From positions 21,698 to 85,697 of the forward strand of contig NZ_FMTY01000007.1 in the NCBI RefSeq assembly GCF_900100625.1: DNA of 64,000 nt, written 5' to 3'. Shown here one piece after another: positions 44,133-54,600 of the stretch. Numbering within the stretch: the first letter of the stretch is position 1; each line of letters begins with the position of its first letter. Under the pieces are notes generated by a model. The model was not told where the DNA came from. It did no database searches and saw only the letters and a program-made list of their open reading frames with translations. A program made the translations under genes and the position numbers. The DNA comes from Flavobacterium saliperosum. GTDB taxonomy: Bacteria; Bacteroidota; Bacteroidia; Flavobacteriales; Flavobacteriaceae.

Positions 44133-45290
44133 ATGCCATTTTATCATAAATTAGGAAAAATTCCCCACAAAAGACACATACAGTTCCGTAAGGAAAACGG
44201 GGACTTGTATTACGAGCAATTGTTCGGAACCGTGGGATTTGACGGAATGTATACCAATTCCTATCACGAACACCGCCCAACGCAAGTAAAAGAAATCAGA
44301 AGCCAATACAGTGTAGCGCCTAAAATCGCCAAAGCCAATAACATCCAGTCGTACCGATTGCGAGGTTTTGAAGTGGCGCCACAGGACGATTACCTGGAAA
44401 GCCGCAAAATCGTACTGACGAATTCCGATTGCCATATCGTACTGGCCGCACCAAGAAAATCCACTACCGATTATTTTTATAAAAATACCGATTCCGATGA
44501 GGTTATCTTCATCCACCGAGGAACCGGGAAATTAAGAACCATGTTAGGGAATCTTGATTTCAAATACGGTGATTATTTGGTGGTGCCGCGCGGCATGATT
44601 TATAAAATCGATTTCGATACCGAAGACAATCGTTTGTTTATCGTAGAATCCCACGCGCCGGTATATACCCCAAAACAATACCGCAACTGGTTCGGACAAC
44701 TTTTGGAGCATTCACCTTTCTGCGAGCGCGACATCCGTCGTCCGGAAGAATTGGAAACCTACGACGAAAAAGGCGAATTCATCATCAAAGTAAAAAAGAA
44801 AGACGAAATTTTCGATTTGGTGTATGCCACGCACCCTTTCGATGTGGTGGGGTATGATGGTTTCAACTATCCGTATGCCTTCTCCATTCACGATTTCGAA
44901 CCGATTACGGGAAGGATTCACCTTCCGCCACCGATTCACCAGACGTTTGAATCAGCGGCTTTTGTAATTTGTTCCTTTGTACCGAGATTGTACGATTACC
45001 ATCCGCAATCCATTCCTGCGCCTTACAACCACAGTAATATCGATGCCGATGAGGTATTGTATTATGTGGATGGTGATTTCATGAGCCGAAACGATATCGA
45101 AGTCGGACATATTTCTTTGCATCCGGCAGGTATTGCACACGGACCGCACCCGGGCGCTGCAGAAAGAAGTATCGGTAAAAAAGAAACTCAGGAATTGGCT
45201 GTTATGGTGGATACGTTCAAGCCGCTTATGGTTACGGAAGAGGCCATGAAAATCGCCGATGATAAGTATTACCAATCCTGGTTAGAGTAA
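44133..45290 (+). CDS. hmgA: homogentisate 1,2-dioxygenase
   Basis: 385 residues. It opens the ring of homogentisate to maleylacetoacetate (tyrosine and phenylalanine breakdown). The cupin iron site is suggested by GISLHPAGIAHGPHPGAAER near 330-345 (ISLHPAGIAHGPHPG seen) and by FPIHDFEP earlier; VIFIHRGTGKLRTMLGN and GDYLVVPRGMIYKIDF are also family segments. Shorter than the 438-residue human type, usual in Bacteroidota. Weak TAACTTTA element at 44112. Followed 171 bases later by hpd, with element B between. Confidence 0.92.
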   Translation: MPFYHKLGKIPHKRHIQFRKENGDLYYEQLFGTVGFDGMYTNSYHEHRPTQVKEIRSQYSVAPKIAKANNIQSYRLRGFEVAPQDDYLESRKIVLTNSDCHIVLAAPRKSTTDYFYKNTDSDEVIFIHRGTGKLRTMLGNLDFKYGDYLVVPRGMIYKIDFDTEDNRLFIVESHAPVYTPKQYRNWFGQLLEHSPFCERDIRRPEELETYDEKGEFIIKVKKKDEIFDLVYATHPFDVVGYDGFNYPYAFSIHDFEPITGRIHLPPPIHQTFESAAFVICSFVPRLYDYHPQSIPAPYNHSNIDADEVLYYVDGDFMSRNDIEVGHISLHPAGIAHGPHPGAAERSIGKKETQELAVMVDTFKPLMVTEEAMKIADDKYYQSWLE

Positions 45291-45310
45291 AATAATAAGA
45301 ATTAGAAGCA

Positions 45311-45394
45311 ATTCCCGCTATCCGCTATATCTTTTCAGTTTCAACTTGCTGGGGCAAGTTTAAACTAAAAAGGATGCCGCTGCTATCGGGGCTA
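45311..45394 (+). ncRNA. structured intergenic element, copy B, between hmgA and hpd
   Basis: Same ends as copy A: ATTCCCGCT (45311-45319) and ATCGGGGCTA (45385-45394), and AAAAGGATGCCG inside. The inner hairpin is AGTTT (45337-45341) plus AACTTG (45343-45348) against CAAGTT (45355-45360) plus AAACT (45362-45366): 11 base pairs with one C-U mismatch and a 6-base loop. The hairpin sequence is unrelated to copy A while the frame around it is conserved. Lying in a same-strand gap, it could act on the hmgA-hpd message as a processing site or partial terminator. Confidence 0.5.
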
Positions 45395-45461
45395 GATAAA
45401 GACAACAAACACAACCGGTAACAGAAAGTCATTTTTCGGTTACCCAAAAAAATAAAACAGT

Positions 45462-46622
45462 ATGGCACAAGAAATAAAATCAGTAGAATACGGATTAGAA
45501 AAAATATTTGAAGGCGCACAGGATTTCCTTCCCTTATTAGGAACCGATTATGTGGAATTCTATGTTGGAAACGCCAAACAGGCCGCTCATTTTTACAAAA
45601 CCGCTTTCGGATTCCAGTCACACGCTTATGCGGGATTGGAAACAGGAATGAAAGACCGCGCTTCGTACGTATTGAAGCAGGATAAAATCCGTTTGGTATT
45701 AACCACCGCGTTGAACAGTGATTCGCCAATCGGGGAACACGTTAAAAAACACGGAGACGGGGTAAAAATCGTAGCGTTGTGGGTAGAAGATGCCCGTTCC
45801 GCTTTCGAAGAAACTACAAAACGTGGGGCAAGAGTCTTCATGGAGCCCACAGTGGAAACCGATGAGTTTGGTGAAGTGGTACGTGCCGGAATTTACACCT
45901 ACGGCGAAACGGTTCATATGTTCGTAGAGCGTAAAAACTACAACGGAACGTTCCTACCAGGCTACAAAGAATGGAAATCGGATTATAACCCAACTCCGGT
46001 TGGCTTAAAATATGTTGACCACATGGTAGGTAACGTGGGTTGGAACGAAATGAATACCTGGGTAAAATGGTACGAAGATGTGATGGGGTTTGTGAACTTC
46101 CTTTCGTTTGACGACAAACAGATTACTACAGAATACTCGGCTTTGATGTCCAAAGTAATGAGTAACGGCAACGGACGCATCAAATTTCCAATCAACGAAC
46201 CGGCAGAAGGGAAAAAACGTTCCCAAATTGAAGAATATTTGGATTTCTACGAAGGTCCAGGAGTACAACATATTGCCGTGGCTACGGATGACATCCTTAC
46301 AACGGTTGCCGAAATGCGTGCCCGTGGGATAGAATTTTTAAGTACACCGCCACAAGCGTATTACGATGCTATTCCGGAGCGTTTGAAAGATCACATGTCC
46401 AAATTTAAAGAAGATATCAACGAACTTCAGAAATTGGGAATCATGATTGACGCGGACGAAGAAGGGTATCTGTTGCAGATTTTCACCAAGCCGGTGGAAG
46501 ACCGTCCGACACTTTTCTTCGAAATTATTCAAAGAATGGGAGCGAGAGGCTTCGGTGCCGGGAATTTTAAGGCCTTGTTTGAGTCCATCGAGAGAGAGCA
46601 ACAATTGCGAGGAACATTATAA
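45462..46622 (+). CDS. hpd: 4-hydroxyphenylpyruvate dioxygenase
   Basis: 386 residues. It converts 4-hydroxyphenylpyruvate to homogentisate, the substrate of HmgA just upstream. Two glyoxalase-fold halves are visible: FYVGNAKQAAHFYKTAFGF near 28-46 and VDHMVGNVGWNEMNTWVKWY near 180-199. The iron site is HMVG..., GVQHIAVATDDI near 265 and FFEIIQRMGARGFGAGNFKA near 350. Normal length. Between hmgA and hpd is a structured element, and after hpd a small RNA candidate. Confidence 0.96.
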   Translation: MAQEIKSVEYGLEKIFEGAQDFLPLLGTDYVEFYVGNAKQAAHFYKTAFGFQSHAYAGLETGMKDRASYVLKQDKIRLVLTTALNSDSPIGEHVKKHGDGVKIVALWVEDARSAFEETTKRGARVFMEPTVETDEFGEVVRAGIYTYGETVHMFVERKNYNGTFLPGYKEWKSDYNPTPVGLKYVDHMVGNVGWNEMNTWVKWYEDVMGFVNFLSFDDKQITTEYSALMSKVMSNGNGRIKFPINEPAEGKKRSQIEEYLDFYEGPGVQHIAVATDDILTTVAEMRARGIEFLSTPPQAYYDAIPERLKDHMSKFKEDINELQKLGIMIDADEEGYLLQIFTKPVEDRPTLFFEIIQRMGARGFGAGNFKALFESIEREQQLRGTL

Positions 46623-46733
46623 AAATTATGGTTATATTGCATATAATGCAAAAAAGAAGCTTTTAAAAACATAAATTTTGCTAAAAATGTGTTAAAGTTA
46701 ATTTTTTGGTTGCAATTTGACAACAAAACCAAC

Positions 46734-46741
46734 TACATTTG
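46734..46741 (+). promoter_or_regulatory. TAnnTTTG -7 promoter element (TACATTTG) of the small RNA
   Basis: Perfect match with no gene start in reach; the transcript would begin near 46746 and run into a strong terminator 85 bases later. A TTTG lies 14 bases upstream. Confidence 0.6.
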
Positions 46742-46745
46742 CACT

Positions 46746-46861
46746 CGCAAAAATGAGGAAGTCATAACCCCTCATTCGAGCTAGTAAATTTTCATAATTT
46801 ATAGTTTTTTGGTTGGTTAATAGCATAAAAACTCAGTCATTTGTTTGACTGAGTTTTTTTG
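46746..46861 (+). ncRNA. stand-alone small RNA candidate, about 115 nt
   Basis: A perfect -7 element (46734) and a strong terminator (AAAACTCAGTCA with TGACTGAGTTTT, then a T-run, 46828-46861) define a unit with no open frame of note. The 5' part folds: AATGAGG (46752-46758) pairs with CCTCATT (46770-46776), and outer CTCG (46744-46747) with CGAG (46777-46780). The next gene has its own -7 element (46867), so this is not just a leader. A 4-codon ATG AGG AAG TCA TAA frame occurs near the 5' end; its use is unknown. Confidence 0.5.
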
Positions 46862-46866
46862 TTTAG

Positions 46867-46874
46867 TACTTTTG
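46867..46874 (+). promoter_or_regulatory. TAnnTTTG -7 promoter element (TACTTTTG) of the DUF3108 gene
   Basis: Perfect match just after the terminator of the small RNA; it implies a leader of about 40 bases. Confidence 0.6.
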
Positions 46875-46920
46875 GAATGAAAATTGTATTAATGGTTATA
46901 AATTTTATAAATTTAAACCA

Positions 46921-47712
46921 ATGAAAAGATTTACAACACTTCTGACCCTTCTCGGTTTACTGGTTTTGGCGGTTTCTTTTACTGCTGTCAAACAGGAAGA
47001 TGCCTTTACTACCGGGGAATTCTTCAAATTCCGAATCCATTACGGCCTTGTGAATGCGGGGTATGCCACTTTGGAAGTCAAAGAAGCGGTGCGAAACAAT
47101 AAAAAAGTACACCACGTTATCGGAAAAGGATATACCGTTGGAATGACCAAGTTTTTCTTCAAGGTTCAGGACGATTACCAAAGTATTTTCGACAAACAAA
47201 CCGGACAGCCTTACCAATACCTCAGAAAAATTGACGAAGGAGGATATACCAAAAATCAGGAAGGTTTTTTTAATCAGACAAAAAACACCATTCTTGTTAA
47301 AGACTATAAAAATAATACCGAAAAAACATTTTCAGTACCCGAAAATGTTCAGGATATTGTATCTTCGTTTTATTATTTAAGAAACCATCCGAAAATAGAC
47401 AAACTGGCCGTGGGCGAGTCCATTCTTATCGATATGTTTTTTGACGACGAGGTTTTTAAGTTCAAACTCAAATACCTGGGCAGGGAAGATATCGATACCA
47501 AATTCGGGATAATTCCGACTATGGTTTTCAGGCCTTACGTACAATCGGGACGTGTCTTTAAGGAACAGGAAAGTTTAACGGTCTGGATTTCAGACGATGA
47601 TAATAAAATGCCAATACGAATAAAAGCCAGTTTGGCAGTCGGCTCCCTAAAAGCGGATTTGGAAGGTTTTAAAGGATTAAAGAACTCTTTTAAAGTAAAA
47701 GTGAAACAATAA
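46921..47712 (+). CDS. DUF3108 family exported protein
   Basis: 263 residues with a signal peptide (about 1-24). The mature part is a single beta-rich domain of DUF3108 type (GEFFKFRIHYGLVNAGYATL near 32-51, then GRVFKEQESLTVWISDDDNK). Such proteins are envelope proteins of unknown function. Its stop shares one base with the kynA ATG, so the two are coupled. The own promoter separates it from hpd. Confidence 0.85.
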   Translation: MKRFTTLLTLLGLLVLAVSFTAVKQEDAFTTGEFFKFRIHYGLVNAGYATLEVKEAVRNNKKVHHVIGKGYTVGMTKFFFKVQDDYQSIFDKQTGQPYQYLRKIDEGGYTKNQEGFFNQTKNTILVKDYKNNTEKTFSVPENVQDIVSSFYYLRNHPKIDKLAVGESILIDMFFDDEVFKFKLKYLGREDIDTKFGIIPTMVFRPYVQSGRVFKEQESLTVWISDDDNKMPIRIKASLAVGSLKADLEGFKGLKNSFKVKVKQ

Positions 47713-48638
47713 TGGAAATTACTCCTGAGATTAAAGATAGAATCAATCAGATTGATGAAAAGTTTCAAGCCATCAATCAAAAAACAGAAACACATTTAGA
47801 AGGTCTTTTATGGGCAAAACCCATTACGTATTGGGATTATATTCAAACCGATGCGCTTTTAAACCTGCAAATCCAACGCACCACTTTGCCGGATGAAATG
47901 GTGTTTATCATGTACCATCAGGTGAATGAGTTATTGTTCAAGATGATTCTTTGGGAGATCCAACAGGTGTCGCATTGCGAAAAACTGACTACCGATTTTT
48001 TCACGGAACGTTTAATGCGCATTAGCCGTTATTTCGATATGCTTACCACATCGTTCGATATTATGGGCGATGGTATGGAAGTGGAGCAATACCTGAAATT
48101 TCGAAATACCTTAACACCGGCAAGCGGATTCCAGAGTGCACAATACCGTATGATTGAATTTGCCTCTACGGATTTGATTAATCTTATCGACCATCGATTC
48201 AGAGCAACCATCGACAGGAATACGCCTTACGAACACGCTTTTGATCACCTGTATTGGCAGGCCGCCGGAAAGGATTATAAAACAGGTGAGAAATCATTTT
48301 TATTACTGGAGTTCGAAAGAAAATACAAAAAAGAATTTTTGAGTCTGATGGAAGAATACAATACCATCAATTTGTGGCGAAAATTCAAACAACTACCCGA
48401 AGCCGATCAGCAAAATGCCGATTTGATCGCCGCCATGCGTCACTACGACAAAACGGTAAACATCACTTGGGTAATGGGGCATTATAACGCTGCAGTGAAA
48501 TACATCGAGAGCGTTCCCGGAAACCACGAAGCGACCGGAGGCAGTGATTGGAAAAAATACATGTTGCCAAAATACCAAAGAAGGATATTTTTCCCGGAAC
48601 TTTGGAGCAAAGAAGAATTGGAAAAATGGGGAGAATAA
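47712..48638 (+). CDS. kynA: tryptophan 2,3-dioxygenase
   Basis: 308 residues. The heme enzyme opens the indole ring of tryptophan to N-formylkynurenine. Family segments: THLEGLLWAKPITYWDYIQT near 27-46, QVNELLFKMILWEIQQ near 73-88 (His and aromatic residues at the active site), QYLKFRNTLTPASGFQSAQY near 128-147 and NVTWVMGHYNAAV-type text (NITWVMGHYNAA) holding the proximal His. Some bacterial members carry an N-terminal extension; this one does not. It precedes the M23 peptidase gene by 27 bases. Confidence 0.93.
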   Translation: MEITPEIKDRINQIDEKFQAINQKTETHLEGLLWAKPITYWDYIQTDALLNLQIQRTTLPDEMVFIMYHQVNELLFKMILWEIQQVSHCEKLTTDFFTERLMRISRYFDMLTTSFDIMGDGMEVEQYLKFRNTLTPASGFQSAQYRMIEFASTDLINLIDHRFRATIDRNTPYEHAFDHLYWQAAGKDYKTGEKSFLLLEFERKYKKEFLSLMEEYNTINLWRKFKQLPEADQQNADLIAAMRHYDKTVNITWVMGHYNAAVKYIESVPGNHEATGGSDWKKYMLPKYQRRIFFPELWSKEELEKWGE

Positions 48639-48665
48639 AACAGTAACCAACCAAAACCAACACCA

Positions 48666-49901
48666 TTGAGATACGTCACAATCATATTATTATCACTAAT
48701 ATTATTTGCTTGTAACAATAAGGAGGAAAAGGGAAAAACAAATAAAGCGGAAGTTAAAAAAGAGAAAATTGTAGTCGAATTCGGTTTCCGATTGAACGAT
48801 TTTAAAGTCATTCACGATACAATCCAATCCGGCGACAGCTTTGGTAAAATTCTGGGAGAACAAGGTTTTGATGCCGCTAAAGTACATCAGATCAATGAAA
48901 AAGTGAAAGATTCTTTTGATGTCCGCAATATCCGAATCGGGAAACCTTTTACCTTACTTCAAAATAAAACAGCACCCAACGATTTAAAAGTGTTCATTTA
49001 TCAACCCGATAAAATGAGCTATTTTGTTGTGGATTTGCGTGATTCTATCCCTGTAGTCTATAAAAAAGAGCGTCCTGTCGTTATTAAACGAAGAACAATA
49101 GCCGCTGCCATCGACGGTTCGGTTTCCAGTACGTTGAGTCGCGCAGGAGTTTCTCCGGCTTTGGCTCCGGAACTGTCTAAAATTTATGCCTGGTCCATCG
49201 ACTTCTTTAAAATTCAGAAAGGCGATAAATTTGCCGTAACCATCAATGAAAAATACCTTGAAGGCGGCGAATATCTTGGAGTGGAAAGTGTAGAGGCTTC
49301 TTATTTTGAATACAAAGGCAAGAAAATCTATGCGTTTCCGTTCAAACAGGACGAAAATTCCAAAAGAGTCGATTATTACGATGAGGAAGGAAAAGTGCTG
49401 AAAAACATGTTCCTGAAAGCCCCACTGAAATTCGTAAACATCACCTCCCGATTTACCCGCAGCCGCTTCCATCCCGTGCAGTTGCGCTGGAAGGCCCATA
49501 ACGGTACCGATTATGCCGCGGCAACCGGAACGCCGATTATGACCACCGCCTCGGGAACCGTTGAACAAACGGGCTATACCGCCGGTAACGGAAATTTCGT
49601 TAAAGTAAAACACAATTCGACCTATTCGACCCAATACCTGCACATGTCTAAAATCCTGGTGCGTCGCGGACAACACGTGCAGCAGGGACAAGTGATCGGT
49701 AAAGTGGGAAGTACCGGTTTGGCGACTGGCCCGCACGTTTGCTACCGATTCTGGAAAAACGGAGTTCAGGTGGATCCGTTGCGCCAGAAATTACCCAACT
49801 CGGAACCGATGAACCCAAAATACAAGGCCCGTTTTATGGCAGAAAGTGCGCCGTTGAAAAAAGAATTAGACAGTGTTTCATTTGCTAAATTCGGAGAATA
49901 A
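48666..49901 (+). CDS. M23 family metallopeptidase lipoprotein, zinc ligand His replaced by Cys
   Basis: 411 residues from a TTG start; no ATG fits in frame. A lipoprotein signal ([11 protein letters not shown]) puts the Cys at residue 16. A LysM-like/OapA-like middle leads to the M23 domain at about 265-380. Zinc ligands His278 and Asp282 ([18 protein letters not shown]) are intact, but the final HxH is HVC: His357 kept, Cys359 in place of the second His ([13 protein letters not shown]). This variant is widespread in Bacteroidota M23 proteins. Probable peptidoglycan endopeptidase or an activator. It overlaps the pgi ATG by one base. Confidence 0.88.
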   Translation: MRYVTIILLSLILFACNNKEEKGKTNKAEVKKEKIVVEFGFRLNDFKVIHDTIQSGDSFGKILGEQGFDAAKVHQINEKVKDSFDVRNIRIGKPFTLLQNKTAPNDLKVFIYQPDKMSYFVVDLRDSIPVVYKKERPVVIKRRTIAAAIDGSVSSTLSRAGVSPALAPELSKIYAWSIDFFKIQKGDKFAVTINEKYLEGGEYLGVESVEASYFEYKGKKIYAFPFKQDENSKRVDYYDEEGKVLKNMFLKAPLKFVNITSRFTRSRFHPVQLRWKAHNGTDYAAATGTPIMTTASGTVEQTGYTAGNGNFVKVKHNSTYSTQYLHMSKILVRRGQHVQQGQVIGKVGSTGLATGPHVCYRFWKNGVQVDPLRQKLPNSEPMNPKYKARFMAESAPLKKELDSVSFAKFGE

Positions 49902-51502
49902 TGGCGTTAGAAAACACAAATCCCACAGGAACTGTTGCCTGGCAAAAACTGCGCGCCCATTTCGAAACTATGGGGCCGACTTCAATGCAGGAAATGTTTG
50001 CTGCCGACAACAAAAGAGCCGAAAAATTGCACCTTCAGTGGAATGATTTCCTTTTGGATTATTCCAAAAACCGAATCAACGCCGAAACCCTTCAGCTGCT
50101 TTTACAGTTAGTGGAGGAAGTAAAGCTGAAATCGGCCATTCAGAACTATTTCTCTGGCGATAAAATCAATGTAACCGAAAACCGGGCAGTACTTCATACC
50201 GCTTTGCGTTCGTCGGAAAAAAGCATACTGGTTGACGGGGTTAACATCCTAACCGAAGTTCAAGCCGTACAATCAAAAATAAAATCCTTTACCGAAGCGA
50301 TTATTTCAGGAAGTCAAAAAGGTTTTACCGGAAAACCGTTCACCGATGTGGTGAATATCGGTATTGGCGGCTCCGATTTGGGTCCGGATATGGCCGTGGA
50401 AGCCCTGCAGTATTACAAAAACCACCTGAACCTCCATTTTGTTTCCAATATCGACGGTGATCACGTTGCCGAAACCATTAAAAAGCTAAATCCGGAAACC
50501 ACTTTGTTCGTAATCGTTTCCAAAACTTTTACGACACAGGAAACCCTTTCGAATGCTACCATGCTTAAGAACTGGTTTTTACAGTCGGCAAAGGAAGATG
50601 ATGTGGCGAAGCATTTCGTGGCGGTGTCCACCAATAGTGAAAAAGTAACCGAATTCGGTATCACTTCCGAAAATACGTTCCCGATGTGGGACTGGGTTGG
50701 CGGACGCTTTTCGATGTGGAGTGCGGTGGGATTGTCCATTGCTTTGGCGGTGGGTTACGATAATTTCAAACAATTACTCGAAGGGGCCCATGAAATGGAC
50801 GACCATTTTAAGAACGAACCTTTCGAAAAAAACATACCGGTAATTTTAGCCTTGCTGAGCATTTGGTACACTAACTTTTTCGGCTGTGAGACGGAAGCGG
50901 TTATCCCGTATTCGCAGTATCTGAAAAAACTGGCACCCTACCTGCAACAGGCGGTGATGGAAAGTAATGGGAAAAGTGTGGATCGCGACGGAAATCCGGT
51001 GCATTACCAAACCGGAAACATTATCTGGGGCGAACCGGGCAGTAATGCACAACACGCTTTCTTTCAATTAATTCACCAAGGAACCAAACTGATCCCGTGT
51101 GATTTTATCGGTTTTAAAGAATCCCTTCACGGCAATAAAGATCATCACGACAAACTGATGTCCAATTTCTTCGCCCAAACCGAAGCCTTACTGATGGGGA
51201 AAAGGGTTGCGGAAAGCACTCAAAACGACTTTTTAACTCCTTTTAAGGGATTTGAAGGCAATAAACCCACAAACACCTTACTGATTAAAAAACTAACGCC
51301 CAAAACGCTTGGTTCGTTAATCGCGATGTACGAGCACAAAATTTTTGTTCAGGGGGTAATCTGGAATATTTTCAGTTACGACCAATTTGGAGTCGAATAC
51401 GGCAAACAACTGGCAAATACGATACTGGAGGAAATCAAATCAGGAAAAGCAACTTCGCACGACAGCTCCACTACATTTCTTCTAAACCAATTTTTAAAAT
51501 AA
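49901..51502 (+). CDS. pgi: glucose-6-phosphate isomerase
   Basis: 533 residues. It interconverts glucose-6-phosphate and fructose-6-phosphate. The family signatures are [20 protein letters not shown] near 148-168 and [20 protein letters not shown] near 372-391, the latter with the catalytic Glu and His. [17 protein letters not shown] and [12 protein letters not shown] also fit. Normal length. Translationally coupled with the preceding M23 gene (TAATG). A bidirectional terminator separates it from mfd. Confidence 0.97.
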   Translation: MALENTNPTGTVAWQKLRAHFETMGPTSMQEMFAADNKRAEKLHLQWNDFLLDYSKNRINAETLQLLLQLVEEVKLKSAIQNYFSGDKINVTENRAVLHTALRSSEKSILVDGVNILTEVQAVQSKIKSFTEAIISGSQKGFTGKPFTDVVNIGIGGSDLGPDMAVEALQYYKNHLNLHFVSNIDGDHVAETIKKLNPETTLFVIVSKTFTTQETLSNATMLKNWFLQSAKEDDVAKHFVAVSTNSEKVTEFGITSENTFPMWDWVGGRFSMWSAVGLSIALAVGYDNFKQLLEGAHEMDDHFKNEPFEKNIPVILALLSIWYTNFFGCETEAVIPYSQYLKKLAPYLQQAVMESNGKSVDRDGNPVHYQTGNIIWGEPGSNAQHAFFQLIHQGTKLIPCDFIGFKESLHGNKDHHDKLMSNFFAQTEALLMGKRVAESTQNDFLTPFKGFEGNKPTNTLLIKKLTPKTLGSLIAMYEHKIFVQGVIWNIFSYDQFGVEYGKQLANTILEEIKSGKATSHDSSTTFLLNQFLK

Positions 51503-51616
51503 CATAGGCGTCATCCTTTTAACAAACAGATAAACATCCGATAACGTTTACAAAAAGCGAAAAGGTCATTTTTGCAATGACAAAGCTTTTAAGTAAGCAC
51601 CGTGTGTTATTTATTC

Positions 51617-51656
51617 AAAAACCTCCTTATCGAAAGACCGGGAGGTTTTGTGTTTT
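51617..51656. terminator. bidirectional terminator between pgi and mfd
   Basis: AAAAACCTCC pairs with GGAGGTTTT, with T-rich sequence after it; the last bases touch the mfd stop codon. A TCATTTTTGCAATGA segment lies between pgi and it, for which I see no gene. Confidence 0.75.
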
Positions 51657-54600
51657 ATATCATTTCGATTAATTCCAACGCGCGTTTTATCGACTTCACG
51701 TTTTCAAAGGTCAGCAACAAACGCAAGCCGTTTTTGGTTTCCTTCTCTTTCATTTTGCAGATATTGCCGTTTTGCTGTACAAACTGAACCACTTTCATGA
51801 ATTTCGCCGATTGATAGAAGTTGGATTGCTGGTCGGAAACAAAATACCCTACCATTTTTCCCTGTTTCAATACCAGTTTTTCAATTCCGATATGGGTCGC
51901 TTTCCATTTGATGCGGATGCTGTTCAGTAACGCAATCGCCTGTCTTGGCAACGGTCCGAAACGGTCAATCAAATTCTGTTCATAGTTTTGAAGCGCTTCT
52001 TCGGTTTTGATGGTGCTCAATTCGTTGTACAAATTCAAACGCTCCGAAATGTTGTTGATGTATTCGTCCGGGAACAGCAATTCGAAATCGGTATCAATCT
52101 GAATGTCTTTGACGTATTCCTTGGTTTCGATGTCGTTTTCTTCCGGATACAACTCCTTGAATTCATTTTCTTTCAGTTCCTCGATGGCTTCGTTCATGAT
52201 TTTCTGATAGGTGTCAAAACCGATGTCGTTAATGAAACCGCTTTGTTCACCACCCAACAAATCACCGGCACCACGAATTTCCAAATCTTTCATGGCGATA
52301 TTGAAGCCACTACCCAGTTCACTGAACTGTTCCAAGGCCTGAATTCTTTTTCGCGCTTCTTCCGTCATCGCCGAATAGGGCGGACAGATGAAATAACAGA
52401 ACGCTTTTTTATTGCTTCGTCCCACACGCCCGCGCATCTGGTGTAAATCGGACAATCCGAAATTATTGGCATTGTTGATGAAAATCGTATTCGCATTCGG
52501 TACATCCAAACCGCTTTCGATGATGGTCGTCGCTACCAAAACGTCAAATTCGCCGTCCATGAAGGCCAACATCAGTTCTTCAAGTTTTTTACCGTCCATT
52601 TGACCATGACCGACGCCTACCTTTGCTCCGGGCACCAAGCGCTGAATCATGCCCGCAATTTCCTTGATGTTTTCAATTCGGTTGTTGATGAAATACACCT
52701 GTCCGCCGCGTTCAATCTCATACGAAATCGCATCGCGAATGACTTCTTCGTTAAAACCGACCACTTGGGTTTCTATGGGATAACGGTTCGGTGGCGGGGT
52801 AGTGATTACAGACAAATCCCGTGCCGCCATCAGTGAAAACTGTAAGGTTCTCGGAATCGGTGTTGCGGTTAGTGTCAGGGTATCGACGTTATGGGCGATG
52901 GTTTTCAGTTTGTCTTTTACGTTTACGCCGAATTTCTGTTCTTCGTCCACGATTAACAAGCCCAAATCCTTGAAAATCACATTTTTATTCACTAATTGAT
53001 GGGTGCCAATCAAAATATCGAGTTTCCCTTCTTCGAGTTGTTTTAGGGTTTCCGCTTTTTGTTTCGCCGAACGGAAACGGTTGATATAGCCCACATTCAC
53101 CGGCATGTCTTTCAAACGCTCGCGGAAGGTTTTATAATGCTGAAACGCCAAAATGGTAGTCGGTACCAAAACGGCCACCTGTTTTCCGTTATCCACGGCT
53201 TTGAAGGCGGCACGAATCGCGACTTCCGTTTTCCCGAAGCCCACGTCACCACACACCAAACGGTCCATCGGACGGTCGTTTTCCATATCGATTTTCACTT
53301 CCTGTGTCGCTTTCATCTGATCCGGCGTGTCTTCGTAAATGAACGACGATTCCAGTTCGGCCTGTAAATAGCTGTCGGGAGCAAAGGCGAACCCTTTGTC
53401 CAAACGGCGTTTTGCGTACAGCTGAATCAAATTGAATGCGATATGTTTAACCCTTGCTTTGGTTTTCTGTTTTAAAGTTTTCCAGGCGCTGGAACCTAAT
53501 TTGTAAATCTTAGGCGGTGCACCGTCTTTTCCGTTGTATTTCGAAATTTTGTGCAGCGAATGGATGCTCACATACACAATATCGTTATCGGCATAGACCA
53601 ATTTGATGGCTTCCTGCGTTTTACCTTCCACCTGAATTTTCTGTAACCCGCCAAATTTCCCGATACCGTGATCGATGTGCGTCACATAATCGCCTACGGA
53701 AAGGGTGTTCAACTCTTTCAGCGTGATGGTTTGCTTTTTCGAATAGCCGTTTTTCAGATTGAACTTGTGGTAGCGTTCAAAAATCTGATGGTCGGTATAA
53801 CAGGCGATTTGGTTTTCTTCATCGATAAATCCCTGAAACAGCGGAAAAACGATGGTTTTGTATTGTTTGCGGAGGTTCTCATGATTGGCTTCGTCCAGAC
53901 TTTTTGACGGTTTTTTTATTGTTTTTATTTGGTCGTCAAGAACCATCTTATTAAGACTGTCATTTGGAACATAATCTTCCCTCATGATGGTTTCAAAAAT
54001 ATCGTGGAAACGCTTGGCCTGTCCATCATTGGAACAGAACAGATAATTCTTGATACCGTTAAAATGATTGTCGTTTAGGTTGTTCAATAGTAAATCAAAT
54101 TGTTTGTTGAACGACGGTTGCGGCTGGATGTGAAATTCGAACGTTTTTTCGGCGCGGAAAATTGGATGTTTGGAGGCCAATTCGACTAAAGTGAAATCCA
54201 GTGCTTTTTTCACAAACGCCTGTTGGTTCAAAAACATCGCTTCCGGTGCGGCGTGCTGAATATCTTTGGATAGTTTATCAAACGCTTCCGTGGCTTTTCC
54301 GAACAACTTGTCCAATTGCGACAAGAGCAAATCGGTATTCTGAAGGAAAAGTACTGTTTGCGGATTGATGTAATCGAGAAAACTCTCACGGTTCTCTTTC
54401 AGGAATTTGTTCTCGACATTCGGGATGATGCTGATTTTCTTCTGTTTTTCGATGGAAAGCTGGGTTTCGACATCAAAACTCCGGATGGTGTCCACTTCAT
54501 TACCGAAAAATTCGATGCGGTATGGATTGTCATTGGAAAACGAAAAGACGTCGATGATTCCGCCTCGTACGGAAAATTCGCCCGGTTCGGAAACGAAATC

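Noticed and set aside
43854..44147. A 97-residue minus-strand open frame and a 21-codon plus-strand frame (43993-44058) between permease and hmgA
   Set aside because: The first overlaps the terminator and the permease end, the second has no good promoter; no recognisable protein.
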